A stretch of 54,385 nucleotides of DNA from Alphaproteobacteria bacterium. Lineage in GTDB: Bacteria > Pseudomonadota > Alphaproteobacteria > CAAGCB01 > CAG-977. Where the stretch lies: positions 1 to 54,385 of the forward strand of contig JAFVAT010000004.1 in NCBI GenBank assembly GCA_017480385.1. Reading direction: 5' to 3'. A model generated the notes under the pieces. It saw only the letters and a list, made by a program, of their open reading frames with translations, was not told where the DNA came from and ran no database searches. The stretch's first letter is position 1. Every line of letters begins with the position of its first letter. The position numbers and the translations under genes are program-made. Below are positions 35,193 to 45,889 of the stretch, piece after piece.

Positions 35193-36005
35193 ATGAGTAA
35201 AGAAAATATTATCATTCATGGCGCAGAGGATTATGAAGGCATGCGCCGTGCCGGAAAACTGGCGGCCCAAACTCTGGATATGATCACACCCTACGTTCAG
35301 CCGGGAATCACGACGGAAGAGCTGGATAAATTGTGCAATGATTTCATTTTGGCCAACGGCGCCGTTTCCGCCTGCTTGGGATATAAAGGTTATCCAAAAT
35401 CTGTCTGCATTTCTTTAAATCATGTGATCTGTCACGGGATTCCCGGTCCACGCAAGCTGGTTTCCGGCGATATTTTAAACATTGACGTTACCGTGATTTT
35501 AGACGGTTGGTACGGCGATACCAGCCGTATGTACACGGTCGGCAAAATTCCTCTGAAGGCCAAGAGATTAATCGACATTACTTTTGAAACAATGTGGCGC
35601 GGCATTGAAAAAGTCAAACCGGGCGCGACTCTGGGCGATATCGGGCATGCCATGCAAAGTTATGCCGAATCGCAAAGATGTTCGGTTGTTAAAGATTTCT
35701 GCGGCCATGGCTTGGGGCGCGTTTTTCACTGCGCGCCGAACGTTTTAAACTTTGGCCGTCCTAAAGAGGGGTTGGTTTTAGAGGAAGGTATGTTCTTTAC
35801 AATAGAACCCATGGTTAACTTGGGCGGCGATGATTTAAAAATACTGTCTGACGGCTGGACGGCTGTGACACGCGACATGTCCTTATCGGCTCAATTTGAA
35901 CATTCTTTGGCAGTCACAGCCACGGGATACGAGATATTTACCGCTTCCCCGAAAGGATTGGACCGCCCGCCTTATCAGGAAAAAGAACATGCCGCACAGT
36001 TCTGA
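35193..36005 (+). CDS. map: Methionine aminopeptidase, type I
   Basis: 270 residues. Metal ligands are visible in order: D in ILNIDVTVILDGWYGDTSR (two Asp), H in CGHGLGRVFH, E in FFTIEPMVN and E in QFEHSLAVT; the substrate histidine is in HVICHGIPG. It removes N-terminal methionine from nascent proteins. It lies after sfsA and overlaps the radC start by 17 bases, giving the common sfsA-map-radC order of Alphaproteobacteria. Confidence 0.97.
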   Translation: MSKENIIIHGAEDYEGMRRAGKLAAQTLDMITPYVQPGITTEELDKLCNDFILANGAVSACLGYKGYPKSVCISLNHVICHGIPGPRKLVSGDILNIDVTVILDGWYGDTSRMYTVGKIPLKAKRLIDITFETMWRGIEKVKPGATLGDIGHAMQSYAESQRCSVVKDFCGHGLGRVFHCAPNVLNFGRPKEGLVLEEGMFFTIEPMVNLGGDDLKILSDGWTAVTRDMSLSAQFEHSLAVTATGYEIFTASPKGLDRPPYQEKEHAAQF

Positions 36006-36732
36006 TGCGGAACCGCTTCTGGACATTATTACAGAACAGCCGAAAAACAAACTTGCCGCTGCTCATTATTTAGGACACCGCGACAGACTGCGCTGTAAGG
36101 TGCTGACATTTGGCTCCGATGTTTTACAGGATTATGAATTGCTGGAAATGCTGCTGACCTACGCTATTCCCAGAAAAGATGTAAAACCTCTGGCCAAAGA
36201 ACTCATTCATTCTTTCGGTTCGTTTGCCGCTGTTTTGAATGCCTCGCCTGAAGAACTTAGGCGCATAAACGGAATTAAAGATAATACTGCCGCCTTAATT
36301 GTCACCATACGCGGCTGTGCTCTGCGAATGGTCAAAAATCAATTTTCTTCAGGCCCTGTCATCAAAGATTGGAAAGCACTGATCGAATACTGCAAAATAG
36401 ACATGGGACAGAAAAAAAGCGAATGTCTGCGTGTTATCTTTTTGGATTCCCGCAGTCAGCTGATTAAAGATGAAATCCTGCAAAAAGGAACAATCAGTCA
36501 AACGCCCGTTTACCCGCGGGAAATTGCAAAAAGAGCGCTGGAGCTGGGAGCTGCTTCCATTGTTATGGTTCATAACCACCCAGCCTGTGATATGCGTCCG
36601 TCTAAAAATGATATTCAAATGACCAAAGCTGTTCAAAACGCTTTAACGGCTTTGGATATAACGCTGATTGATCATATTATCATATCAAAAACGGGACATA
36701 TCTCTTTCAAGGCCTGCGGATTTTTAAAATAG
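35989..36732 (+). CDS. radC: RadC-like JAB-domain protein
   Basis: 247 residues. HRDRLRCKVLTFGSDVLQDY and the helix-hairpin-helix segment INGIKDNTAALIVTI lead to the JAB1/MPN domain with MVHNHPACDMRPSKNDIQMT: the two His and the Asp of the JAMM zinc site are conserved, but the usual HNHPSGD has A-C in place of S-G. Start 35989 overlaps map and removes an N-terminal stretch that is only map sequence in another frame. Its function in DNA repair is doubtful; the family is of uncertain role. Confidence 0.92.
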   Translation: MPHSSDAEPLLDIITEQPKNKLAAAHYLGHRDRLRCKVLTFGSDVLQDYELLEMLLTYAIPRKDVKPLAKELIHSFGSFAAVLNASPEELRRINGIKDNTAALIVTIRGCALRMVKNQFSSGPVIKDWKALIEYCKIDMGQKKSECLRVIFLDSRSQLIKDEILQKGTISQTPVYPREIAKRALELGAASIVMVHNHPACDMRPSKNDIQMTKAVQNALTALDITLIDHIIISKTGHISFKACGFLK

Positions 36733-36887
36733 AAACGTCAGCATGCCCTAACTTTGAAAAATTTACTGAGGCTTTTGATTGAAGAATTTGAACCAGTCAT
36801 GATAAAATATCAAATCAAGATTAAATTTTAATCTCATCTTAAACCTCAGTCATATATAAAAGAAAATACTGAATTTAGGACGGGCCA
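36733..36887. promoter_or_regulatory. Intergenic region with AT palindrome upstream of the VirB8-like gene
   Basis: It contains GATTAAA-T-TTTAATC (near 36820), a 15-base palindrome, flanked by CTGAGG and CCTCAG, and a TATATAA sequence near 36855 that could be a -10 element. The palindrome could be an operator; no known regulator motif is assigned. Confidence 0.35.
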
Positions 36888-37631
36888 ATGAGTATCTTTA
36901 AATTTCTTTTTTCCGAAGTCGATGACAGCTCAAATGATAAGTTAGGGGCTTATCCGGAAAAAGTGCACGTGGGTGCTATGCCGGAGCGCCGATATTTAAA
37001 GACATCTCGTATTATGACATTTTTGGCTGCGGGACTGCTGTGTGGCACGATTATACTGACCCTTGTCATTTATATGCTTTCACCTCAAATTCGTTCAGAA
37101 CCGCTTCTTTTAATGATAGACAAACGGTTTTACAAGCTTGAACCGGTGGAAAATCAGGTCGTCATAACCCCTTCCTCCGCATTGATTATAGAAGAGCACT
37201 TAAAACAATATATTTTACTGCGTTATACTATCGTCCCGGATATTGATGAAATGCAAGTCCGTTGGAGTGAAGACAATAGTCTGCTAAAATGGTTTTCAGG
37301 AAAGGATGTTTTTTTTCAATTTTCTAAGGAAAAAGAAATCAATATGGTGCGTATGGCTGAAGGCCTGACAACAGAAGTAAACATTCGTTTTATTCAGCAC
37401 ATTTCCGGATCGACTTGGCTTATCGAATTTGAAACGATTGAGCATATGCCGGAAGAAGAAATCCCGACCGTCAAACGTTGGCGTGCCTTGGTTGTTGCCG
37501 GCTTTTTCAGACGGGGTTATCCAAATAGAGACGAACGTATGAAAAACCCGTTTAATTTTTATGTAGACCAATTCTCTCTTGTTTCCCGTGCGGTTACTCA
37601 AGACAATAAAGATGCTAAATTTATTGATTAG
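36888..37631 (+). CDS. VirB8-like type IV secretion component (orphan)
   Basis: 247 residues: a cytoplasmic N-terminus, one transmembrane helix (MTFLAAGLLCGTIILTLVIYML, about 44-65) and a periplasmic NTF2-like domain. HLKQYILLRYTIVPD occupies the place of the VirB8 YxxxRExY helix, and KNPFNFYVDQFSLVSRA matches the NPLGFxVxxYxxxxE end of VirB8. VirB8 nucleates assembly of the T4SS channel. No other vir or trb genes are in the window, so it is either a duplicated orphan (as in Rickettsiales) or a divergent relative. A GACGGGCC site precedes the start. Confidence 0.6.
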   Translation: MSIFKFLFSEVDDSSNDKLGAYPEKVHVGAMPERRYLKTSRIMTFLAAGLLCGTIILTLVIYMLSPQIRSEPLLLMIDKRFYKLEPVENQVVITPSSALIIEEHLKQYILLRYTIVPDIDEMQVRWSEDNSLLKWFSGKDVFFQFSKEKEINMVRMAEGLTTEVNIRFIQHISGSTWLIEFETIEHMPEEEIPTVKRWRALVVAGFFRRGYPNRDERMKNPFNFYVDQFSLVSRAVTQDNKDAKFID

Positions 37632-37634
37632 ATT

Positions 37635-37990
37635 TTATTTTTGAAAAAAACATCTAATTGTAATTCCTTCTTTTTTTACAGAAAATCCGAGGGTCTCATA
37701 AGAAATAATGCCTTTGAATTTTCCGTATAAACAAATAAATCTATCTTATAAATGCTCTTTTGAAGAAATCCCTTTTTCAGTTTCTGCATTAACAATTGCT
37801 CTATTCTCTGACGGCGATGATTTCCATCAATATACAGCGTATCTGCTCGGCAAGCAGAGAATTGACGCAAATACGGTAGCGTTTTAAGAAAAGCAGAAAT
37901 CATGCCAACCGCTTTATTTTCCTTTTGCGCTATAAGAAAAAACTTATCTTTGGCCTGAATTTCCTTCTTCGGAAAGCTTTTTCCTTTCTA
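37635..37990 (-). pseudogene. GNAT acetyltransferase, frameshifted and lacking a start
   Basis: Reading minus strand from about 37985, one frame gives KDKFFLIAQKENKAVGMISA, continuing to YIDGNHRRQRIEQLLMQKLK and VYTENSKALF. After residue ALF (near 37701) the acetyltransferase sequence continues in another frame as SYETLGFSVKKEG, the usual A-x-x-FYExLGF end of GNAT proteins. One missing base at a run of T explains the shift. No good start codon precedes the conserved part. Either a pseudogene or a sequencing error in the T run. Confidence 0.65.
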
Positions 37991-38015
37991 AAACACAATT
38001 TAATATAAACAACGC

Positions 38016-38044
38016 TTGACGAAAAAACAACAATCCCTTATAAA
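38016..38044 (+). promoter_or_regulatory. tRNA-Val promoter
   Basis: TTGACG (38016-38021) and TATAAA (38039-38044) are exactly 17 bases apart, each matching the sigma-70 consensus at five positions. The -10 ends 18 bases before the tRNA. Confidence 0.75.
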
Positions 38045-38062
38045 GACAGCGATCCTTTTATC

Positions 38063-38137
38063 GGGCACTTAGCTCAGCGGTAGAGCATTACCTTCACACG
38101 GTAGGGGTCACAGGTTCGATCCCTGTAGTGCCCACCA
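38063..38137 (+). tRNA. tRNA-Val (anticodon CAC)
   Basis: Acceptor arms GGGCACT and AGTGCCC pair perfectly; the D-arm has AGCTCAGCGGTAGAGC; the anticodon loop is TTCACAC (CAC, reading GTG); the T-arm is ACAGGTTCGATCCCTGT, and CCA is encoded. A strong terminator follows within a few bases. Confidence 0.97.
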
Positions 38138-38140
38138 TTA

Positions 38141-38172
38141 AAAAAACTCCTCTCTTACGGGGAGTTTTTTTA
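38141..38172 (+). terminator. Terminator of the tRNA-Val transcript
   Basis: AAAAAACTCC and GGAGTTTTTT arms around a 10-base spacer that can pair further, followed by T and A bases, right after the CCA end. Confidence 0.85.
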
Positions 38173-38182
38173 ATGAGGCGGT

Positions 38183-38193
38183 GGGATCGAACC
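38183..38193 (-). repeat. Inverted 11-bp copy of the tRNA T-arm
   Basis: GGGATCGAACC at 38183-38193 is the exact reverse complement of GGTTCGATCCC at 38113-38123 in the tRNA. The flanks (GCGGT before, GTGAGG after) also look like the 3' part of a tRNA read on the minus strand, but no complete tRNA can be built there. Confidence 0.45.
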
Positions 38194-38214
38194 GTGAGGT
38201 GAGGACCGCTAAGC

Positions 38215-38244
38215 AAAAACGGGCCAAAATGCCCGTTTTTTTTT
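38215..38244 (+). terminator. Second terminator after the tRNA
   Basis: A 10-bp perfect stem (AAAAACGGGC/GCCCGTTTTT) with a six-base loop and a T run (38236-38243). It isolates the tRNA unit from the DUF2339 gene. Confidence 0.85.
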
Positions 38245-38321
38245 CTGATTTTTAGGCTTTCTTTTCAACAAAGGGTATGCAAAACTAAGATATTCCTATC
38301 ATTTTTTATATAGATGCTCTG

Positions 38322-40760
38322 ATGTTTGGCCTGTTTTTTCTTTTACTGATTTTTCTTTTGTTTTATATGCGCTCTTTATCAAAAAGAATCAAAAAATTAG
38401 AGGCGTCTGTCGGCCTGTTATGCGCTGAACGTAAAGGAAACAACGTTCCGTCGGTTCCCGTTTCTCCGTGGGAAACGTCTGCACCATTTGAAAAAGAAGA
38501 AGGACCGAATGACGAAAAGACCGTTTCAGAGCTGTCGCACAGCGAAATTAAATCGGTCGAAATTCAAAAAAACAGCCTTTTCAGCTTTCTGGGGCAAAAT
38601 CTGAATATCTGGTTTGCAGCGACAGCCGGACTGCTTGGCATCTTTTTCTTTGTAAAATATTCGGTTGAAAACAGCTTGCTCAGTCCTGCTGCACGGCTGT
38701 TTGTATCGGCTTTAATGGGAGCAGCAGCAATTATCAGCGGGAATGCTCTTTTTAAACGGAAAAATTTTGCCAATAATGAACGGATTGCCCAAGTATTAAC
38801 TGGCATCGGACTATCGGCTCTGTATTTTACCTCGTATGCATTATCCCGTGTTTATGATCTGACATCACCCCTTGTATCGTTCGGTCTGATGTGTTTCGTT
38901 ACCGCTCTGGCGGTCTCTTTGTGCTTTGCCTATCGCAAAACGCCATTAGCCGTATTAACCGTTATCGGCGGCTTTTTAACGCCCGCATTAGTCCGTGAAG
39001 CCACCGGAGATATATACTTTTTTACCGGCTACAGCATTTTATGCTCGGTAATGTTTCTGATTATCGCTAAAAAGTTAACAAGCCCGTTGTTAGGCATTTT
39101 TGATCTTACCCTTTTATTTTTCTGGGTATTCTGGCAAATGGATACTTCCTATGCGCCCTTTGATTCCGTTCTGTTTTTCTGTGTCGGCGGCTCGGTGTTT
39201 TTCGCGGCTAACTTTTTGTTTACAGGCGAAGACAAAAGAACGCTTCTACTGCAAAAGCTGGCGGGCGGCACCGTTATTTTGATGATGTTGACTTTGGTCG
39301 TCAGAGCGCATTACGGTCTGCTTGAATGGGGGTTGACGGGGTTAGTCTGCCTGTTTCTGCTGATTAAGGCTGTGAAAGTTCCCGAAAAGAATCTGCCTCT
39401 GTTTGCCGGAATGATGCTGATCGTCTTTTTGCTGATGAGCCTGTGGACATCCGCCTCAACCATCCAAAAGTATTATATTTTCGGCGGTTTTACGGTACTA
39501 GCCCTGCTGATGCCGTATCGGTTGCTGTGGAAACGTCCTATTTTTGTTAATTATATTGCAGCATTGCTGCCCGTTTTGGCAGCCGTGCATTACCTGAACT
39601 TTGAAAATCAAAGTCAGATCGTTTATCTGGCCATTATCGGAGCGGGATTGGCTCTGGCGCCTTTAAGTAAAATGAATTTTGCCGTTGAAAGCGACAGAAA
39701 CAACGCTTCAAAGTTAGTTCTGTCCGCCGCCGTTTTAGCCGCTGCCGGCGCGTTCTGCACGGGCTTTTACGATTATATGCCGCTGTTCTTTACTGCCGAA
39801 GCCGCCGTTTTAGCTGCTGTTTATACCAAAATGCCCGTGCCGCGCTTATTGTCCTCTGTTTACGGCGCTTTGCTGTTTTTTGCGTTGTGCGAATTCAAGC
39901 TTATCTTTATATCGGGAGCAGAAATCGTCGCCGGTCGTTTTTTCGATAACACGATGTTTCACGAAGAGGGAATGCTGCAGCAGGACTTTTTGTTGTTTCG
40001 GCTGTTCCTGCCGCTTTGCGCCATTGCGGCGCTGTATCATTTGGCTGCAAAAGGAACACTGAAAAACATTGCGGCAGCGACATTCGGATTTTTAGCGTTT
40101 AATCTGGTTTATATTCTGCTGATCGCCCAAAACAAAACGCTTGTCCCTAATTTTTCAGACAGGGCGCTGATTACGAACCTGGCGTTCGTTCTGTACCTGT
40201 TTTTCAGAAAGCGGCAAAAAGAAATACCGGCAAAAATCTTTCTGGCGCTGACGGTTTTCAGATTCGTCTTGACGGATTTAATTTTATTTAACCCGCTGTT
40301 ATGGGTAGGAAAGCTGACTTTTGCCGAACTGTTGTGGGGATACGGATTCCCGATTATTCTTTTATGCGCTGCCGTTTTAAAACAGAAAGCCCCCTCCGCT
40401 TTCCAAATCAATCTGGCGGCGTTTTTGTTCCTGGTGCTGATTTCGTTTATTACAACATACCTGCTGTTCGGCACTTTGCATCTGAACGATATTAAGGCTA
40501 CACAAGCCGCTGTCTTTGTTTATTCCGCCGTGTGGCTGATAACGGGCGTAGCGGAACTGTTGCTGTCATTAAGAATCAAGCTGCTGACAAAGCCGGCATT
40601 TGTTTTGATCTATGTCGTCGTAACGAAAGTGTTCCTGTACGATGTTTCGTTCCTGCAGGACCTGTGGCGAGTGGCGTGCTTGTTGGGTTTAGCAGCGTCT
40701 TTGCTGGGCATCGGGCACTGCCACGCCAAGTATTTCAAAGGGGAAAAAAGCGCAAGTTAA
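38322..40760 (+). CDS. DUF2339 large polytopic membrane protein
   Basis: 812 residues with more than 20 hydrophobic helices, after a short coiled-coil (LSKRIKKLEASVGLL) and an acidic linker. NIWFAATAGLLGIFFFVKYS and SPAARLFVSALMGAAAIISG, then ERIAQVLTGIGLSALYFTSY and VIGGFLTPALV are hallmarks of DUF2339 (YeeA-like) proteins. Function is unknown; the form suggests a membrane transport or envelope role. No ribosome-binding site is obvious before ATG 38322. It stands alone between the tRNA terminators and a convergent gap. Confidence 0.85.
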   Translation: MFGLFFLLLIFLLFYMRSLSKRIKKLEASVGLLCAERKGNNVPSVPVSPWETSAPFEKEEGPNDEKTVSELSHSEIKSVEIQKNSLFSFLGQNLNIWFAATAGLLGIFFFVKYSVENSLLSPAARLFVSALMGAAAIISGNALFKRKNFANNERIAQVLTGIGLSALYFTSYALSRVYDLTSPLVSFGLMCFVTALAVSLCFAYRKTPLAVLTVIGGFLTPALVREATGDIYFFTGYSILCSVMFLIIAKKLTSPLLGIFDLTLLFFWVFWQMDTSYAPFDSVLFFCVGGSVFFAANFLFTGEDKRTLLLQKLAGGTVILMMLTLVVRAHYGLLEWGLTGLVCLFLLIKAVKVPEKNLPLFAGMMLIVFLLMSLWTSASTIQKYYIFGGFTVLALLMPYRLLWKRPIFVNYIAALLPVLAAVHYLNFENQSQIVYLAIIGAGLALAPLSKMNFAVESDRNNASKLVLSAAVLAAAGAFCTGFYDYMPLFFTAEAAVLAAVYTKMPVPRLLSSVYGALLFFALCEFKLIFISGAEIVAGRFFDNTMFHEEGMLQQDFLLFRLFLPLCAIAALYHLAAKGTLKNIAAATFGFLAFNLVYILLIAQNKTLVPNFSDRALITNLAFVLYLFFRKRQKEIPAKIFLALTVFRFVLTDLILFNPLLWVGKLTFAELLWGYGFPIILLCAAVLKQKAPSAFQINLAAFLFLVLISFITTYLLFGTLHLNDIKATQAAVFVYSAVWLITGVAELLLSLRIKLLTKPAFVLIYVVVTKVFLYDVSFLQDLWRVACLLGLAASLLGIGHCHAKYFKGEKSAS

Positions 40761-40992
40761 CCCGTTTTGTCCTTATCTGATAAGAAAGACCGAGAAAAAA
40801 GCATTTTCATAAAGCATTTTCATTTTGCCGCGAAAATAAAGAATCTATTCGCCCATCACAGCCTTATGTGAAGCATCTTTTGGCTGCCGATTCAAAATAA
40901 AGTGCGGCTCTCTTTGATCCGAAGACGTATTTCCCCCCTCCCTTTCCCCTTTTAGACTTTAATTGCGGAAGAAAGATCCTCTTTAATCATAT

Positions 40993-41020
40993 AAAAAACC
41001 CCCCGTTGCCGGAGGATTTT
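40993..41020 (-). terminator. Possible terminator downstream of the phosphohexomutase operon
   Basis: On the minus strand ATCCTCC can pair with GGGGGGT (with G-U pairs) around GGCAAC, followed by a T run. It is about 200 bp past the stop at 41219, so it is a weak candidate. Confidence 0.4.
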
Positions 41021-41154
41021 TCATCGGATATAAGAACATTTAAGCTAGTCGCTTCTGATGGATTCAGCTCCATTCTTTTTATTTATTACGGCCAGTGCTT
41101 AAAAAAAACTCATCTGAAAAGAAATTCTTTAAGCTATTTTTAGGATAGTGACAG

Positions 41155-41194
41155 ATTGTGGCAAAATTATGATCTGAATTGTGGCGAATTATGG
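41155..41194. repeat. Pair of imperfect direct repeats
   Basis: ATTGTGGCAAAATTATG (41155-41171) and ATTGTGGCGAATTATGG (41178-41194), offset 23 bases, differ by a base change and one deletion. A shorter third TTATGGCAAAGC follows. They lie 25-64 bases after the phosphohexomutase stop, not in front of any gene. Confidence 0.55.
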
Positions 41195-41218
41195 CAAAGC
41201 TTCTAAAAATAAAAAACA

Positions 41219-44234
<3,016 letters not shown>

Positions 44235-44353
44235 TCAGTCCCCCTAAAATTAAGAATCAATTTTAAAAACAAAGATTTTCTAACAGAATTACGGATCAAA
44301 AGCCTTCTGTCAAGACCAGCTTAATTTCATGTTGTTTTATGCGGTGTTGCCGA

Positions 44354-45166
44354 TCAGCCGTCTGCAAGAGATTCTTCGCCGATCGCCTGTAAAATCGAAC
44401 GCAGCTCCTGTCTGGCGGCAACATGCGTCATAGACATTGCCACGCCTGTTTTTGACTGGCCGATATCCAACAATGTCAGGCCTTTCAAAAATAATTCCCG
44501 AAAAATAATGCGTTCGCCCAGCCCCCGCAGCGGCATAAAGTTGATGCGCTGTCCCAAAGCTTCCAATAATTTCCAAATCAGCTTTTCATTATGAGTCGAT
44601 ACATGCATCACGCGATTGCGCAGCACAAACCACCGTACAGGCCGTTTGCGGGCCGCCGCCCGTTTCTGTCTGGCCTGCCATACTGTCTGAGCATAATGCC
44701 CCGGCGCCTTAACAGTCAGCGTCTCCGGTTCCACTTTTGCCAGCACGTCAAGATCTATCAGACTGTCATTAATCGGAGTAATCAAAATGTCTGCCGCCGC
44801 ATGCGCCAACCGGAACAAATAACTGTCCGCCCCCGCCGTATCAATCACAATCAAGTCGTTTTCTTTTTGCAGCCGGGTCAGCTGTTCGTGAAAAGCCTTT
44901 TTATCCGCTTCACACTCTTGTTCGGTCGGATTTTCACGCACAGTAACCGTTAAATGTTCAGGCAATCCCAATTCAATATGGTGCAATACGCCATAAGCGG
45001 CTCTGTTCTGAATATAATGAGTCAACGTTCCCTGCCGACCGTCCAGATCAACGGAAGCCACACGCTTTTTCTGACGCAGGAACCAGACAATCAAATGCAT
45101 GGCAAGCGTTGATTTGCCCGTGCCGCCTTTTTCATTTCCGATAACGATAATCTTGCCTTCGGCCAT
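44354..45166 (-). CDS. mipZ: Division plane positioning ATPase MipZ
   Basis: 270 residues of the ParA/MinD superfamily. The deviant Walker A is GNEKGGTGKSTLAMH, followed by ASVDLDGRQGTLTHYIQNR and LIVIDTAGADS (Walker B-like), then TPINDSLIDLDVLAKVEPET. This set matches MipZ, which binds ParB at the poles and blocks FtsZ assembly away from midcell, in place of MinCD. Start MAEGKIIV at 45166 is preferred over an ATG four codons upstream. It is divergent from the hydrogenase operon. Confidence 0.93.
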   Translation of the reverse strand: MAEGKIIVIGNEKGGTGKSTLAMHLIVWFLRQKKRVASVDLDGRQGTLTHYIQNRAAYGVLHHIELGLPEHLTVTVRENPTEQECEADKKAFHEQLTRLQKENDLIVIDTAGADSYLFRLAHAAADILITPINDSLIDLDVLAKVEPETLTVKAPGHYAQTVWQARQKRAAARKRPVRWFVLRNRVMHVSTHNEKLIWKLLEALGQRINFMPLRGLGERIIFRELFLKGLTLLDIGQSKTGVAMSMTHVAARQELRSILQAIGEESLADG

Positions 45167-45278
45167 TTTATTCCTCAAAATTTTCCAAAAATCCTAACCG
45201 CCGGAAATATAAAATTCAAGATTTTTAAATTCGGAATAAAAATCACGATTTATTTGTTATTTTTTTCACGATTTCCCC

Positions 45279-45307
45279 TTGCTTTTAGATAATCAAACGA
45301 TTAAAAC
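45279..45307 (+). promoter_or_regulatory. Possible promoter of the hydrogenase operon
   Basis: TTGCTT (45279-45284), 17 bases, TAAAAC (45302-45307): each agrees with the sigma-70 consensus at four positions. A GGGAA/TTCCC hairpin in the leader (about 45328-45348) follows. An ATCAA half-site at 45292-45296 recalls FNR, but the other half does not match. Confidence 0.35.
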
Positions 45308-45382
45308 TAAAATACTTATGGTCGGAGGGGGAAGTTTGAGTTTTCCCGCTGACTTTCCGTCATACATTCTTGGAGAAAGTAT

Positions 45383-45889
45383 ATGAGTGAAACGACAGGG
45401 CAGGAAGCATCTGCCTTTGATAAAATCGAAAAGGTGAAGGAAATTCTGGACCGCAACGGCCGCCAGAGCTCCCGCCTGATTCCCATTTTGCAGGAAGTAC
45501 AGGAAGTTTACCGCTACCTGCCTAAGGAAATTATGAACTATGTCGCGCAGGCGTTAGGTATTCCTGCCGGTCGTGTTTACGGCGTCGCGACATTCTACGC
45601 CCACTTTGCTTTGGAACCGAAAGGCAAATACCTGATCCGTCTGTGCGACGGAACGGCCTGCCACGTTCGCGGTTCCGAACCGATTCTGCATGCTTTGCGC
45701 AAAAAGCTTGGCCTGACGGCACAGCGTCCGACATCAGACGATTTGATGTTCACGATTGAAACCGTGTCTTGTTTGGGGGCGTGCGGTCTGGCGCCGGTTG
45801 TCGTCATCAATGATGAAGTGCATGGTCAGATGACACCGGACAAGGCCCTGAAAGCAGTTGATGATCTTTTGCAGGCGGAGAATGCTTAA
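45383..45889 (+). CDS. hydC: NAD-linked [FeFe]-hydrogenase subunit HydC (NuoE-like)
   Basis: 168 residues, thioredoxin-like [2Fe-2S] protein. IPILQEVQEVYRYLPKEIMN and GVATFYAHFALEPKGKY are NuoE landmarks. Four cluster cysteines are in CDGTACHVRG and CLGACGLAPVVVIND. In the trimeric hydrogenase it relays electrons near the flavin subunit. GGAG lies ahead of the ATG. The next gene starts right after its stop codon. Confidence 0.92.
   Translation: MSETTGQEASAFDKIEKVKEILDRNGRQSSRLIPILQEVQEVYRYLPKEIMNYVAQALGIPAGRVYGVATFYAHFALEPKGKYLIRLCDGTACHVRGSEPILHALRKKLGLTAQRPTSDDLMFTIETVSCLGACGLAPVVVINDEVHGQMTPDKALKAVDDLLQAENA

Larger units (their letters stand above)
40761..41218. other. 458-bp convergent gap with short direct repeats
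   Basis: No gene seen. It contains two GCATTTTCAT 10-mers (about 40802 and 40815), a weak minus-strand terminator (40993-41020) and two imperfect 16-17-base direct repeats (41155-41171 and 41178-41194). The sequence is AT-rich. It may be the scar of a lost element. Confidence 0.5.

Noticed and set aside
38160-38215. A second complete tRNA next to tRNA-Val
   Set aside because: Only the T-arm-like 11 bases match; no acceptor or anticodon stem can be formed.
45283-45296. FNR box in front of the hydrogenase operon
   Set aside because: ATCAA is present but the paired half is TTTTA, not TTGAT; too weak.
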